Positions 51,759-61,092 of a stretch of 64,000 bases of DNA are shown piece after piece. A program made the position numbers and the translations under genes. The notes under the pieces are model-generated. The model searched no databases. It saw nothing but the letters and a program-made list of their open reading frames with translations, and was not told where the DNA came from. The stretch's first letter is position 1; each line of letters begins with the position of its first letter. The stretch comes from DAOSXA01 sp964526835. GTDB lineage: Bacteria > Zixibacteria > MSB-5A5 > GN15 > FEB-12. The stretch is taken from positions 62,001-126,000 of the forward strand of contig CAZGMK010000007.1 of assembly GCA_964526835.1 (NCBI GenBank). The letters run 5' to 3'.

Positions 51759-54317
51759 ATGCGTGTAAAACAGTTTCTGGTGCTGCCCAGGCTGCCGCAA
51801 CGGATCGCCGGCTTGCAGCAATTGGCGCAAAACGTATGGTACTCATGGAATTGGAGTCTGGTAAAGCTCTTCATAAGACTTGATCCGGAGATGTGGGAGG
51901 CCACTTACCAGAATCCGGTCAAAATGCTGGCCGGGCTGCCGCAGGGGACTCTCCAGGAAGCGGCCGACGATGACGGCTTCGTGGCTAATCTCGAACGAGT
52001 GCAACGCAGGTTCCGCGATTATCTCGAGCGCAAGAAATGGTTCGCATACGAACACCCGGATTACAAACGAAACCTGATCGCATACTTCTCACTGGAATAC
52101 GGTCTTGACACCGGCCTGCCCGTCTACTCAGGCGGCCTGGGAGTACTCTCCGGCGACACGCTCAAGTCGTCCTCCGACCTCGGCCTGCCGTTGGTGGCGG
52201 TCGGCCTGCTCTATCGCTACGGGTACTTTCGCCAGTTCCTGTCGGCCGATGGTTGGCAGCAGGAGCGTTACGAAGAGAACGACTGGTATCACATGCCGGT
52301 CCAGTTGGTCAAAGATGCCAACGATCGCCCCCTGCGGGTTGCGGTCGAACTCGACGGTACCCCGGTACACATCCAGATATGGGAGGTCAGCGTCGGACAG
52401 ACCCCGCTCTACCTGCTGGACACTAACATACCGGAGAATTCCTCGAAGCATCGCGACATCACGTCGGTCCTGTACGGGGGCGACAAAGACATGCGCATCC
52501 GCCAGGAAATCGTGCTGGGGATCGGAGGGGTTCGCGCTCTGCACGCAATGGGTCTGGAACCGGATGTATATCACCTGAACGAGGGTCATTCCTGGTTTCT
52601 GACACTGGAACGAATCAGGCTTCTTATTCAACAGAATGGGCTGACCTTTCAGGAGGCAGCTCAGTACGTCTGGACCAGCACTGTCTTCACCACCCATACT
52701 CCGGTACCGGCTGGAAACGAGAAGTTCGATCCGGTACTGGTACATCGGTACCTGGGTGGCTTCATCAGTCAACTCGGCATCGGCTGGAAGGACTTTTTGG
52801 CCCTCGGCCGGGTGATGCCGAATGATGAGTCCGAGCCTTTCTGCATGACCGTGGCGGCCCTGAAACTGGCGGCCTTCGCCAATGGCGTGTCCGAACTGCA
52901 CGGCCGAGTGTCGCGCGAAATGTGGCACAATATCTGGCCGGGCTTGCCGCAGGATGAGATTCCGATCACCGCCATCACCAATGGAGTGCACCCATCCTCG
53001 TGGATATCGCACGACATGTCGGAACTGTACGAATCGTACTTCGGCTCCGCATATGTGGAGCGCGCCGGCGCGCCGGAGGTCTGGAAACACGTGCACAAGA
53101 TTCCCGATACGGAGCTCTGGCGCATTCACAATCGTCGCCGCGAGCGCCTGGTCTTCTTTGCTCGCAAACGGCTGAAACAGCAACTGGTCCGCAGGGGCGC
53201 CTCGCAGTTGGCAATCCAGAAAGCCGATCAGCTGCTCGACCCGCGTGTCTTCACCATAGGTTTCGCCCGCCGTTTCTCGACATACAAACGCGGCGACCTG
53301 ATCTTCACCGACGCCGACCGTCTGGAACGCATTGTCAACGATCCCGAACGTCCGGTTCAAATACTGATCTCCGGCAAAGCTCACCCATTGGATACGCCCG
53401 GCAAGGAAATCATCAAGCGGATCATCGAATTCGCCGACCAGGATCGTTTCCGGAATCGCGTCATTTTTCTTGAGGATTACGATATCAACGTCGCCCGCTA
53501 CCTGGTCCAGGGAGCCGACCTGTGGTTGAATAACCCGCGTCGACCCCAGGAAGCCTCGGGGACTTCGGGCATGAAGGCGTCCATGAATGGCGTCATCAAT
53601 CTGTCGGTCCTCGATGGCTGGTGGGATGAGGGCTACAGCGACGATACGGGCTTCAAGATCGGTAACGGCGAGGAGTTCGATAATGTCGAGGTCCAGGACC
53701 ATCTTGAATCACAGCTTCTTTATGACGCCCTCGAAAGGGAGATCATCCCGATGTTCTATGATCGGAACGACAATGGGTTGCCGGAGAGATGGCTGCAGAA
53801 GATGAAGGCTGCTATTCAAATGGCGGGGCAGGACTATTCCACCCATCGCATGCTGCAGGACTACACGAATAAGTTCTACGTCCCGGCTTTCGACTACGTC
53901 GGTAAGTTCCGGTCCGACGATTTCGCCCTCACTCGCCAGGTTACAGCCTGGCTGGACAGGCTTCACAGTAACTGGGATCGAATCGTCATAAACGATGTGC
54001 AGGTTCCGGAGATCGGCAACACCCTTGAGGTCGGCCAGCTTATCGCCATCAAGATAGCGGTGAATCTGGGTGGTGTGTCGCCGGAGGATGTCGAAGTGCA
54101 GGTAATCGCCGGCAGGCTCGGTTCCCAGGAACAGTTGCACAGCTACAGCCCAGTGCCGACCACCCTCAGCCCCAACGGCTCGGACGGGGACGTTCACACG
54201 TTCGAAGGCGAAGTCACCTGCACCCAGTCCGGCCGCTTTGGCATCAGCGCCAGGATCATACCGCGAAATGAGAATATGCCCCACACTCTTAAGCCCAAGC
54301 TGATCAGTTGGTGGTGA
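51759..54317 (+). CDS. glgP: alpha-glucan phosphorylase (GT35)
   Basis: The 852-residue protein has the N-terminal segment found in the bacterial alpha-glucan family (RLPQRIAGLQQLAQNVWYSWNW), which is the DUF3417-like region. The active-site blocks include NEGHSWFLTLERI, HTPVPAGNEKFD and EASGTSGMKASMNGVINLS, with the PLP lysine at about Lys606. It releases glucose-1-phosphate from alpha-1,4-glucan. The C-terminal 100 residues (about 750-852) are beta-rich and extend beyond the catalytic domain, as in this subfamily. It is divergent from pfkA and fits a glycogen-use role with glgA at 15.6 kb. Confidence 0.94.
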   Translation: MRVKQFLVLPRLPQRIAGLQQLAQNVWYSWNWSLVKLFIRLDPEMWEATYQNPVKMLAGLPQGTLQEAADDDGFVANLERVQRRFRDYLERKKWFAYEHPDYKRNLIAYFSLEYGLDTGLPVYSGGLGVLSGDTLKSSSDLGLPLVAVGLLYRYGYFRQFLSADGWQQERYEENDWYHMPVQLVKDANDRPLRVAVELDGTPVHIQIWEVSVGQTPLYLLDTNIPENSSKHRDITSVLYGGDKDMRIRQEIVLGIGGVRALHAMGLEPDVYHLNEGHSWFLTLERIRLLIQQNGLTFQEAAQYVWTSTVFTTHTPVPAGNEKFDPVLVHRYLGGFISQLGIGWKDFLALGRVMPNDESEPFCMTVAALKLAAFANGVSELHGRVSREMWHNIWPGLPQDEIPITAITNGVHPSSWISHDMSELYESYFGSAYVERAGAPEVWKHVHKIPDTELWRIHNRRRERLVFFARKRLKQQLVRRGASQLAIQKADQLLDPRVFTIGFARRFSTYKRGDLIFTDADRLERIVNDPERPVQILISGKAHPLDTPGKEIIKRIIEFADQDRFRNRVIFLEDYDINVARYLVQGADLWLNNPRRPQEASGTSGMKASMNGVINLSVLDGWWDEGYSDDTGFKIGNGEEFDNVEVQDHLESQLLYDALEREIIPMFYDRNDNGLPERWLQKMKAAIQMAGQDYSTHRMLQDYTNKFYVPAFDYVGKFRSDDFALTRQVTAWLDRLHSNWDRIVINDVQVPEIGNTLEVGQLIAIKIAVNLGGVSPEDVEVQVIAGRLGSQEQLHSYSPVPTTLSPNGSDGDVHTFEGEVTCTQSGRFGISARIIPRNENMPHTLKPKLISWW

Positions 54318-54400
54318 CAGGCAATCCCGCCTGAGAAGCACTCGGCGCCGGCGTAAACAGGGCAACCTTTTCACCCACATATCGTTGTAAGACAAGGACG

Positions 54401-54429
54401 AGGCATCATCGCGAAAGGCGAGGATGCCT
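54401..54429. other. stable hairpin in glgP-M16 intergenic region
   Basis: AGGCATC (54401-54407) pairs with GATGCCT (54423-54429), with an inner TCGC/GCGA stem and loop GAAAG. No T-run follows, so it may be a terminator of the glgP transcript without a strong tail. Confidence 0.4.
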
Positions 54430-54462
54430 GTTGGTGTGAACGGCATATATACGGACCGCCTC

Positions 54463-54491
54463 TTGACTTTGCCGGCGGACGGTTTTATTTG
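54463..54491 (+). promoter_or_regulatory. promoter for M16 peptidase pair
   Basis: TTGACT (54463-54468) and TATTTG (54486-54491) are 17 bases apart, about 60 bases before ATG 54552. Confidence 0.5.
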
Positions 54492-54551
54492 GCGCGTATG
54501 GCAACGGCTACAAAGACTACTAACATATATCGCATTCATAGGAGGATAGCG

Positions 54552-56048
54552 ATGAGACGCATTCTGTTGGGGCTCACACTGCTGACGGCTGTTTTCGCGG
54601 CCGGGGCGGCGTCGAGCTTCGAGTTTACTGAGCTGGAGAACGCTGTCACTGAAGCGGAACTCGACAACGGCCTGACCATCCTGGTGATGGAACGTCATGA
54701 CGCCCCGGTGGTATCGTTCATCACTCTGGCCGACGTGGGCGGGGTTGACGATCCCAAGGAGTACACCGGTCTGGCCCATATGTTCGAGCACATGGCCTTC
54801 AAGGGTACAACAACTTTAGGCACGAAGGACCTGGACGCCGAGCTGAAGGCGATGGCGAAAGAGGATTCAATCTGGACGCTTCTGAGGGCTGAGCGCAAGA
54901 AGGGTCGCCAAGCCGATTCCGCTCGACTGGCGGAACTTGAAGAGGCCTTTGACCAGGCCATCGACGAGGCCAACGAGTACGTTGTCCCCGGTGCCTTCAC
55001 TCAAGTACTGGAATCAGAGGGAGCCACGAGCCTTAATGCAGGGACTTCAAAAGACTACACCATGTATATGGTGAGCCTGCCCTCGAACAAGGTGGAGCTG
55101 TGGATGGCAATGGAGTCTGAGCGCTTTCTCAATCCGGTCCTTCGAGAGATGTACCGCGAGCGCAATGTAATCACCGAAGAACGGCTTCAGGTACTAGAGA
55201 ATAATCCCATCATGCGGACTATCGATGAAATGCAGGCCGCGGCCTTCAAGGCTCACCCATACGGTATCTCGATAATCGGGCACATGTCGGATATCAAGAA
55301 CTACACCCGGGAGGCCGCCCGAGAGTACTTCGAAAAGTACTACGTACCGTCGAATCTGGTAATAGCCATAGTGGGCGACGTACAGGCCGACCAGGTCGTC
55401 AAACTCGCCCGCCGCTACTGGGGCCGCATTCCCGCCAGTCCCGAACCCGAGCCGGTAGCGACAATCGAGCCGCCCCAGAAGGGCGAACGTCGTGTCCTGC
55501 TTGAGGACCCGGCCCAACCCTTTGCGGTGTTAGGCTGGCATATAATGAATGGCACTCATCCCGATTGGCCGGCTGTCGAGGCCTTGTCCGACTATCTTGG
55601 CCAGGGCCGAACTTCCCTTCTCTACAAGAGCCTGAAGAAAGAAAAGAAAATCGCCTCAGAGGTCGGCGTCTTTCCCGGCTGGCCGGGGAACAAGTACCCG
55701 AGCCTGCTGATGTGTTACGTCATGCCGTCCGCCGGCCATACCGCCGCCGAGTGCGAGGCCGCTGTACTGGAGGAAGTTGACCGCCTGAAGGAGGAACCCA
55801 TTCCTGCGGAGGAGGTCGAGAAGATCAAAGCGCGCGCCAAGGCCAGCTTCATCAACCGGCTGGGCAATAACATGGGACTGGCCATGGCCCTGGCGTCCTA
55901 TCAGAACGACTGGGGCGACTGGCGCGAGATGTTTCGCCAACTGGACCGCATTAACGCCGTCACCGCCGAGGATATCCAGAGAGTGGCCAGGGAGTACTTG
56001 ACTGATACAAACCGTACCGTTGCGCTGCTGCAAACGGTGGAGAGCTGA
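54552..56048 (+). CDS. M16 family zinc peptidase, active subunit
   Basis: The start at 54552 has AGGAGG seven bases upstream and opens with a signal peptide (RRILLGLTLLTAVFAAGA). The 498-residue protein keeps the inverted zinc motif HxxEH (HMFEHMAFKG: His76, Glu79, His80) and the later glutamate region RERNVITEERL. The C-terminal half is the second M16 repeat (AVLEEVDRLKEEPIPAEEVE, ALASYQNDWGDW). It is followed 19 bp later by a relative without HxxEH; in such pairs the two subunits build one heterodimeric peptide-degrading chamber. Confidence 0.94.
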   Translation: MRRILLGLTLLTAVFAAGAASSFEFTELENAVTEAELDNGLTILVMERHDAPVVSFITLADVGGVDDPKEYTGLAHMFEHMAFKGTTTLGTKDLDAELKAMAKEDSIWTLLRAERKKGRQADSARLAELEEAFDQAIDEANEYVVPGAFTQVLESEGATSLNAGTSKDYTMYMVSLPSNKVELWMAMESERFLNPVLREMYRERNVITEERLQVLENNPIMRTIDEMQAAAFKAHPYGISIIGHMSDIKNYTREAAREYFEKYYVPSNLVIAIVGDVQADQVVKLARRYWGRIPASPEPEPVATIEPPQKGERRVLLEDPAQPFAVLGWHIMNGTHPDWPAVEALSDYLGQGRTSLLYKSLKKEKKIASEVGVFPGWPGNKYPSLLMCYVMPSAGHTAAECEAAVLEEVDRLKEEPIPAEEVEKIKARAKASFINRLGNNMGLAMALASYQNDWGDWREMFRQLDRINAVTAEDIQRVAREYLTDTNRTVALLQTVES

Positions 56049-56067
56049 CCAGGAAGGAGAACCAAGG

Positions 56068-58218
56068 ATGCGACGCTACACACTGCTGCCGGGACTTCTC
56101 CTGGCCCTCCTGATGCTGGCCCTTGCGGCAACGGCACAGGATGAAGAGAAACTTGATAGAATCAGAAGCAGTTTTCCGGATCTCAACGAGATCCGAATTC
56201 CAGACGTCGAGGTCATGACTCTCGACAACGGGATGAAGCTCTATTTGCTGGAAGACAAGTCGTTGCCGATCTTCAACGCTTCCGTGCGAATCAATTGTGG
56301 TTCCTATCTGGAGCCGGCCGACAAGGTCGGCCTTGCTTCGATCTGCGGAACTGTCATGCGTACCGGCGGTACTGAGAAATACGGCGGCGACGAACTCGAC
56401 GAGATACTCGAGGGAATTGGCGCCATGGTTGAAACTTCGATCGACATTGATCACGGCGGCGCTTACGTCAATTGCCTGTCCGATTATAAGGACCTGGGAC
56501 TGGAGATTCTGGCCGAGGTACTTCGCCGCCCGGTTTTCGACAGCGACAAGATCGAACTGGCGAAGGTCGACGAGCGAACTGCGATATCACGCCGCAACGA
56601 TGAAATCGGAGAGATTGCCAGGCGCGAATTCCGCAAGCTGATCTACGGCCCCGACTCACCATATGCACGGCATACCGAATATGCGACTGTCGACGCCATC
56701 ACACGCGACGACTTGCTGGAGTTCCACGGGCAGTGGTTCCATCCCGACAACATACAGATGGCTGTCTGGGGCGACTTCGACAAGACCAAGCTGCTGGAGA
56801 AGATCGACGAACACTTCGGTGACTGGCCGGCGGGAAAAGCTGAAGTCCCCCCGCTGCCCGAGGTCGATTATGAGTGGCGCAGTAAGGTATACTACGTCGA
56901 CAAGCCGGACGCCGCCCAAACCTATATACGTATGGGGCATCTGGGCGGCAAGGTGACCGACCCCGATTATACCGACCGGATTGTCATGAACAGCATTCTT
57001 GGACTGGGCTTCGGCAGCCGACTGATGAAGAATGTCCGGACCAAGGAGGGACTGGCCTACTCAACCGGCGGACTGTACATTTCGAACTATACGTATCCCG
57101 GCTACTTCCTGTGCCTGGCTTCGACCAACCATGAGAATACTGTGGCGGCGACCAGGGAGATGATCCGCCAGATCAGATCGATGCAGACCGACCCTCCAAC
57201 TCAAACCGAGATGGAGTACGGCAAAGACGGTTACCTGAATTCCTTCGTGTTCAAGTTCGACTCCAAGCGTGAGATCATCAACCGCATCATGGAGTACGAT
57301 GCTTACGGGCTACCGGAGGACTTCCTCCAGAAGGAAAAGCAGGGTGTGGAGAAGGTCACGCCGGATGATGTTGTCAGGGCAGCCAAGAACAACCTCCGTC
57401 CCGACCAACTGATCATCCTGGCAGCCGGTAATGGCGCCGAGTTCGACCTGCCGTTGGATAGCCTGGGACTGGGACCAGTGGATACCATCGACATCGCTAT
57501 ACCGCGCGCCGAGCCGGAGGACGAGCTGATAGTCACGCCGGAGGCACGTGAACGCGGCGAGGCCCTGCTCATGGCCGGCGTCGACGCCAGCGGTGGCTTG
57601 GAGAACTTCAAGAAAATCAACTCCATCGAGACACAGGGCACGATGACACTGTTCATGGGCGGACAGCAGCTTCCGATCAAGTTGCACCAGATCGAAGTCA
57701 TTCCCGACAAACACCGCGTGGAAATGAGCTTCATGGGACAGAAGATGTTCGACATTCGCAAGGGCGATTCCGGGTGGAAGACCGACCAGGCAACGATGGC
57801 TGTGGTCGAGAAGACCGACTCCGATATCGAGAGCGATGAGAAGGACAAGCTGCGCAACACGGTCTACATCTTCCGTCAGGCCGACAGTCCTTCCTACCAG
57901 GCAGTTTACGCCGGAGACGGCGTGGTCGACGGGACGCCGGTCGAATGGGTAGCCTTGCTGGACGAGGATAGCGAGACTATTTGCCGGCTTGGCTTCCACG
58001 CTGAGAATCACAGCCTTATCTGTCAGAGGTACTGGGGCGAGTCTGCGGCCGGCGAAGGAAACCTCGAAAAGATGTTCCTGGATAGACAGGAGCATGCCGG
58101 CGTGATGCTGCCGAACAAGACCGTCATCAACATGAACGGTCAGAAGGTGATGGAACTCACCGTGGACCAGAGGACAGTCAACGGGACGATCCCGGAGGGT
58201 ACTTTCACAAAACCCTAG
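56068..58218 (+). CDS. M16-like non-catalytic subunit with C-terminal LolA-like extension
   Basis: ATG 56068 has AAGGAG upstream and a signal peptide (YTLLPGLLLALLMLALAATAQ). The 716-residue protein has M16 fold blocks (VEVMTLDNGMKLYLLEDKS, VRTKEGLAYSTGG with Arg and Tyr typical of the substrate-binding subunit), but the HxxEH position reads SICGTVMRTGG, so it cannot bind catalytic zinc. The last 230 residues (from about 490, FKKINSIETQGTMTLFMGG) are beta-rich and look like an outer-membrane lipoprotein-sorting (LolA-like) domain. It pairs with the gene upstream. Confidence 0.9.
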   Translation: MRRYTLLPGLLLALLMLALAATAQDEEKLDRIRSSFPDLNEIRIPDVEVMTLDNGMKLYLLEDKSLPIFNASVRINCGSYLEPADKVGLASICGTVMRTGGTEKYGGDELDEILEGIGAMVETSIDIDHGGAYVNCLSDYKDLGLEILAEVLRRPVFDSDKIELAKVDERTAISRRNDEIGEIARREFRKLIYGPDSPYARHTEYATVDAITRDDLLEFHGQWFHPDNIQMAVWGDFDKTKLLEKIDEHFGDWPAGKAEVPPLPEVDYEWRSKVYYVDKPDAAQTYIRMGHLGGKVTDPDYTDRIVMNSILGLGFGSRLMKNVRTKEGLAYSTGGLYISNYTYPGYFLCLASTNHENTVAATREMIRQIRSMQTDPPTQTEMEYGKDGYLNSFVFKFDSKREIINRIMEYDAYGLPEDFLQKEKQGVEKVTPDDVVRAAKNNLRPDQLIILAAGNGAEFDLPLDSLGLGPVDTIDIAIPRAEPEDELIVTPEARERGEALLMAGVDASGGLENFKKINSIETQGTMTLFMGGQQLPIKLHQIEVIPDKHRVEMSFMGQKMFDIRKGDSGWKTDQATMAVVEKTDSDIESDEKDKLRNTVYIFRQADSPSYQAVYAGDGVVDGTPVEWVALLDEDSETICRLGFHAENHSLICQRYWGESAAGEGNLEKMFLDRQEHAGVMLPNKTVINMNGQKVMELTVDQRTVNGTIPEGTFTKP

Positions 58219-58251
58219 ACAGCACCAGTCCTGAGCGCTGGGAATATTGCG

Positions 58252-58285
58252 GGGACCGGCAGACAGCCGGTCCCTTTGCCTTTTT
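58252..58285 (+). terminator. intrinsic terminator after M16 pair
   Basis: GGGACCGGC (58252-58260) and GCCGGTCCC (58266-58274) form a perfect 9-bp stem with loop AGACA, followed by TTTGCCTTTTT. Confidence 0.9.
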
Positions 58286-58409
58286 CGTCCCGGCATACCG
58301 ATCGACGCAAGTCCTGCGCAACCCTCCGGATGTCCTGCCGTTGCGCTATCTGATTGGCAAAGTGGACATTAGCGATCCTCTTCTCTCATTCGCAAACCGG
58401 GGTGCCGGC

Positions 58410-58452
58410 ATTCGGCATAAGTCGTTGCCAAATGCCGAATTTCCCGTATCTT
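58410..58452 (+). promoter_or_regulatory. promoter and inverted repeat before the subtilisin gene
   Basis: TTGCCA (58425-58430) and TATCTT (58447-58452) are 16 bases apart. A perfect 9-bp inverted repeat, ATTCGGCAT (58410-58418) and ATGCCGAAT (58432-58440), surrounds the -35 box and could be an operator. The start codon lies about 55 bases downstream. Confidence 0.55.
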
Positions 58453-58507
58453 GTCAGAGACCGACCGAAGAGATTTAGCAGCACCAGACAACAGCGCGAG
58501 GAATGAC

Positions 58508-60895
58508 ATGTCATCATCCGAATCTCGCGGCCCGAGGGCCGCTGCAATCCTGTTGGCCATAGCGATTTCGTTCGGCACGGCCCTGGCCGCCGACACTCCG
58601 GGTTTATGGCGTAAGGCAGTGCCTGAACCGACGTTGACTGCGGTCCCGTCGGGTCCGGCCGGACGAACTGTAGTCATGAAGATAGTTGAGGGCATCCCTC
58701 GACCGAAGACGGGGGCCGGCGGCCTGGTTGGAAGTGCTCCGGGACTGGATGAGTTGAACAAGCTGCTGGCCAACTCCGCCGTCACCGGCGTCACACGACG
58801 ATTCAATACAGATGCCGCGACGCTCGACAGTCTGCGCGCTCGCGCAGCAGCGAAGTCGCCGGAGCAGCCGGCGGACCTCAATCGCTACTTCCAGGTGGAA
58901 ATCGCAGCCGGGGCCTCTGGGGACGCGACGTTGGACTTGATCAACTCGTTAAATGCAATTGACGTGGTCGAGATTGCGTACTTCGCCCCGCAACCGGAAC
59001 TGGCGACTATCACTGGCGAGGCCGAGACGAACACCCCCGGCTGGGAGACCGGGCAGTTCTACCTGCAACCCGCACCCACTGGCATCGACGCCTACGCGGC
59101 CTGGAATTACCCCGGTGGCAAGGGTGACGGCATTCAGGTGATCGACATCGAGGGCAACTGGATTCAGACACACGAGGACCTGCACGGCGGAACCGACAAC
59201 TTCCATATCGCCGGCTCACTGATCAACGACCCGGGCTGGTGGAATCACGGCACGGCGGTGCTGGGTGAAATCGCCGCCGATTCCAACGACTTCGGCATGA
59301 CCGGAATTGCCTTCAACGTCGATCTGGGTACGGTGTCCATCGGCTCTATGTCCACCGCTGAGGCTCTGGTTACGGCTATGAACCACAGCGAGCCAGGTGA
59401 CATAATACTGATTGAGCTGCACGCCCCCGGCCCCCACTACAACTTTGAACCCCGCGATGACCAGCTTGGCTACGTGCCAATGGAATACTGGCAGGAGGTA
59501 TTCGACGCTATCCAGCAGGCCTCGGCTCTCGGCCTGATCGTGGTTGAGGCCGGCGGCAACGGCGCCGAGAATCTGTCGGATACCACTATCTACGGCCGGT
59601 TGTTCGATCCGGACTTCCGTCACTCCGGTGCAATCATGGTGGCCGCTTCGGATGCAGATCACTACCCGGCCGGCTTCACGAATTACGGCGCGCGCCTGGA
59701 TGTACACGCCTTCGGGACCTGGAATGTGTATACGCTCGGCTATGGGGACTTGTATGGCTCCGGCCCGAACGATCATTATACCGCAACGTTCGCGGGCACT
59801 TCATCTGCCTCGCCCATCATCGTGGGCGCCTGCGCCGCACTGCAGGGTATACACATGGCGGTCCATGGCTGGACGATGGACCACAGCACAATGCGAAACC
59901 TCCTGACCACCTATTCCACGCCGCAGTCACCTCATCCCAAGCCCATTGGACCCCTACCGGATCTGGCGGGGGGCGCTGCCGAACTTGTCGGCGTCTCTTT
60001 CGCCGCCGATACCATCGTAGGCTGGCTTCCTCTTGAGGTTAACTTCACGGCCTCCTCCGGCCTGGCGGTAGATTCGTGGTCGTGGAACTTCGGAGACGGC
60101 GCCTCCGATTCAATACAGAATCCCTCCCACGTATATGATACGAGGGGCAGATTTGATGTCACGCTGGAGATCCAGTCCGGCGAGGACATTCGCAGCCTTA
60201 CCAGAGATCAGTATATCGCCGTCCTTGCTGATACGCTCAAGGGGGACAGCATTCAGGTAACCCCGGGCGAGACAGTTGAAGTCGTGATATCGGTAACCAA
60301 CACGCTGCCTCTTGCGGCGCTGGAGATTCCTGTTGAATACGATGGCCAGATCGACCTTGCTCCGGCGATCACCTACTGGTCGACTGCCGGCTGTCGCGCC
60401 GAGCACCTGGATTACCAGGAGGTCGTACACCTCGACCCGTTCAACAAACGGATGACTTTCCGACTGGCCAACGACCAGGGTGGCGGAGACCTGCCGCCCG
60501 GGGAAGGCCCTGTACTCAAGCTGTACTTCGAACTCGATACGCCTCCCGTCCTTAATCAGACGACGGAGATCAAGCTCGACGGCTACAGCACCCGGCAGCC
60601 GTGGTTCCGCAGCACTATCCTGGAGTACCAGCCGAGACTGGACAACCCGCTGGTCGCTTACAGCAGTTGCTGTGTGGGCATCCGTGGAAATGTCGACGGA
60701 GACCCGCTTGAAGCCATAGATATTGCCGATTTGGTGTACCTTGTCACCTATATGTTCGGGAGCGGACCTGAACCTCCCTGCCTGAAGGAAGCTAACGTCA
60801 ACGGCGACATATTCGAGAGGGTCGACATAGAAGACCTCGTTTACCTGGCCAGCTACATGTTCAGCCAGGGTCCGGCGCCGGTCGTCTGCTTCTGA
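58508..60895 (+). CDS. secreted subtilisin-like (S8) peptidase with PKD, cohesin-like and dockerin-like modules
   Basis: ATG 58508 has GAGG eight bases upstream and a signal peptide (AAAILLAIAISFGTALA). The 795-residue protein has an N-terminal propeptide-like part, then a subtilase domain (about 180-490) with Asp213 (VIDIEGNW), His247 (NHGTAVLGE), the oxyanion Asn351 (GGNGAE) and Ser432 (GTSSASP). A PKD domain (WSWNFGDGASD), a cohesin-like beta-sandwich (about 590-730) and two dockerin-like repeats (about 735-795) follow. The order and the sequence of these last modules match the papain-like protease at 24.3 kb closely. Confidence 0.93.
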   Translation: MSSSESRGPRAAAILLAIAISFGTALAADTPGLWRKAVPEPTLTAVPSGPAGRTVVMKIVEGIPRPKTGAGGLVGSAPGLDELNKLLANSAVTGVTRRFNTDAATLDSLRARAAAKSPEQPADLNRYFQVEIAAGASGDATLDLINSLNAIDVVEIAYFAPQPELATITGEAETNTPGWETGQFYLQPAPTGIDAYAAWNYPGGKGDGIQVIDIEGNWIQTHEDLHGGTDNFHIAGSLINDPGWWNHGTAVLGEIAADSNDFGMTGIAFNVDLGTVSIGSMSTAEALVTAMNHSEPGDIILIELHAPGPHYNFEPRDDQLGYVPMEYWQEVFDAIQQASALGLIVVEAGGNGAENLSDTTIYGRLFDPDFRHSGAIMVAASDADHYPAGFTNYGARLDVHAFGTWNVYTLGYGDLYGSGPNDHYTATFAGTSSASPIIVGACAALQGIHMAVHGWTMDHSTMRNLLTTYSTPQSPHPKPIGPLPDLAGGAAELVGVSFAADTIVGWLPLEVNFTASSGLAVDSWSWNFGDGASDSIQNPSHVYDTRGRFDVTLEIQSGEDIRSLTRDQYIAVLADTLKGDSIQVTPGETVEVVISVTNTLPLAALEIPVEYDGQIDLAPAITYWSTAGCRAEHLDYQEVVHLDPFNKRMTFRLANDQGGGDLPPGEGPVLKLYFELDTPPVLNQTTEIKLDGYSTRQPWFRSTILEYQPRLDNPLVAYSSCCVGIRGNVDGDPLEAIDIADLVYLVTYMFGSGPEPPCLKEANVNGDIFERVDIEDLVYLASYMFSQGPAPVVCF

Positions 60896-61092
60896 GCTGT
60901 TGACTGGAAAGCGTTTGCCACTAACGGGCCGAGTCCCTGGCGGTGCTGCTTTCGCCCTTGCCACGTCCTCGCGTTCTGAGTATTTTGTCGTCTTGTGGAT
61001 TGATCGTATCGGAACCGTCAAACATTCCGAGCGGCTGATCCGTCGATCTATGTGATGTGATACGAGAACCTCGGTAATGGGTATTCGGGTAA

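Noticed and set aside
52128..53702. 524-codon minus-strand frame opposite glgP
   Set aside because: It is antisense to the conserved phosphorylase catalytic domain, so it is a codon-bias artefact.
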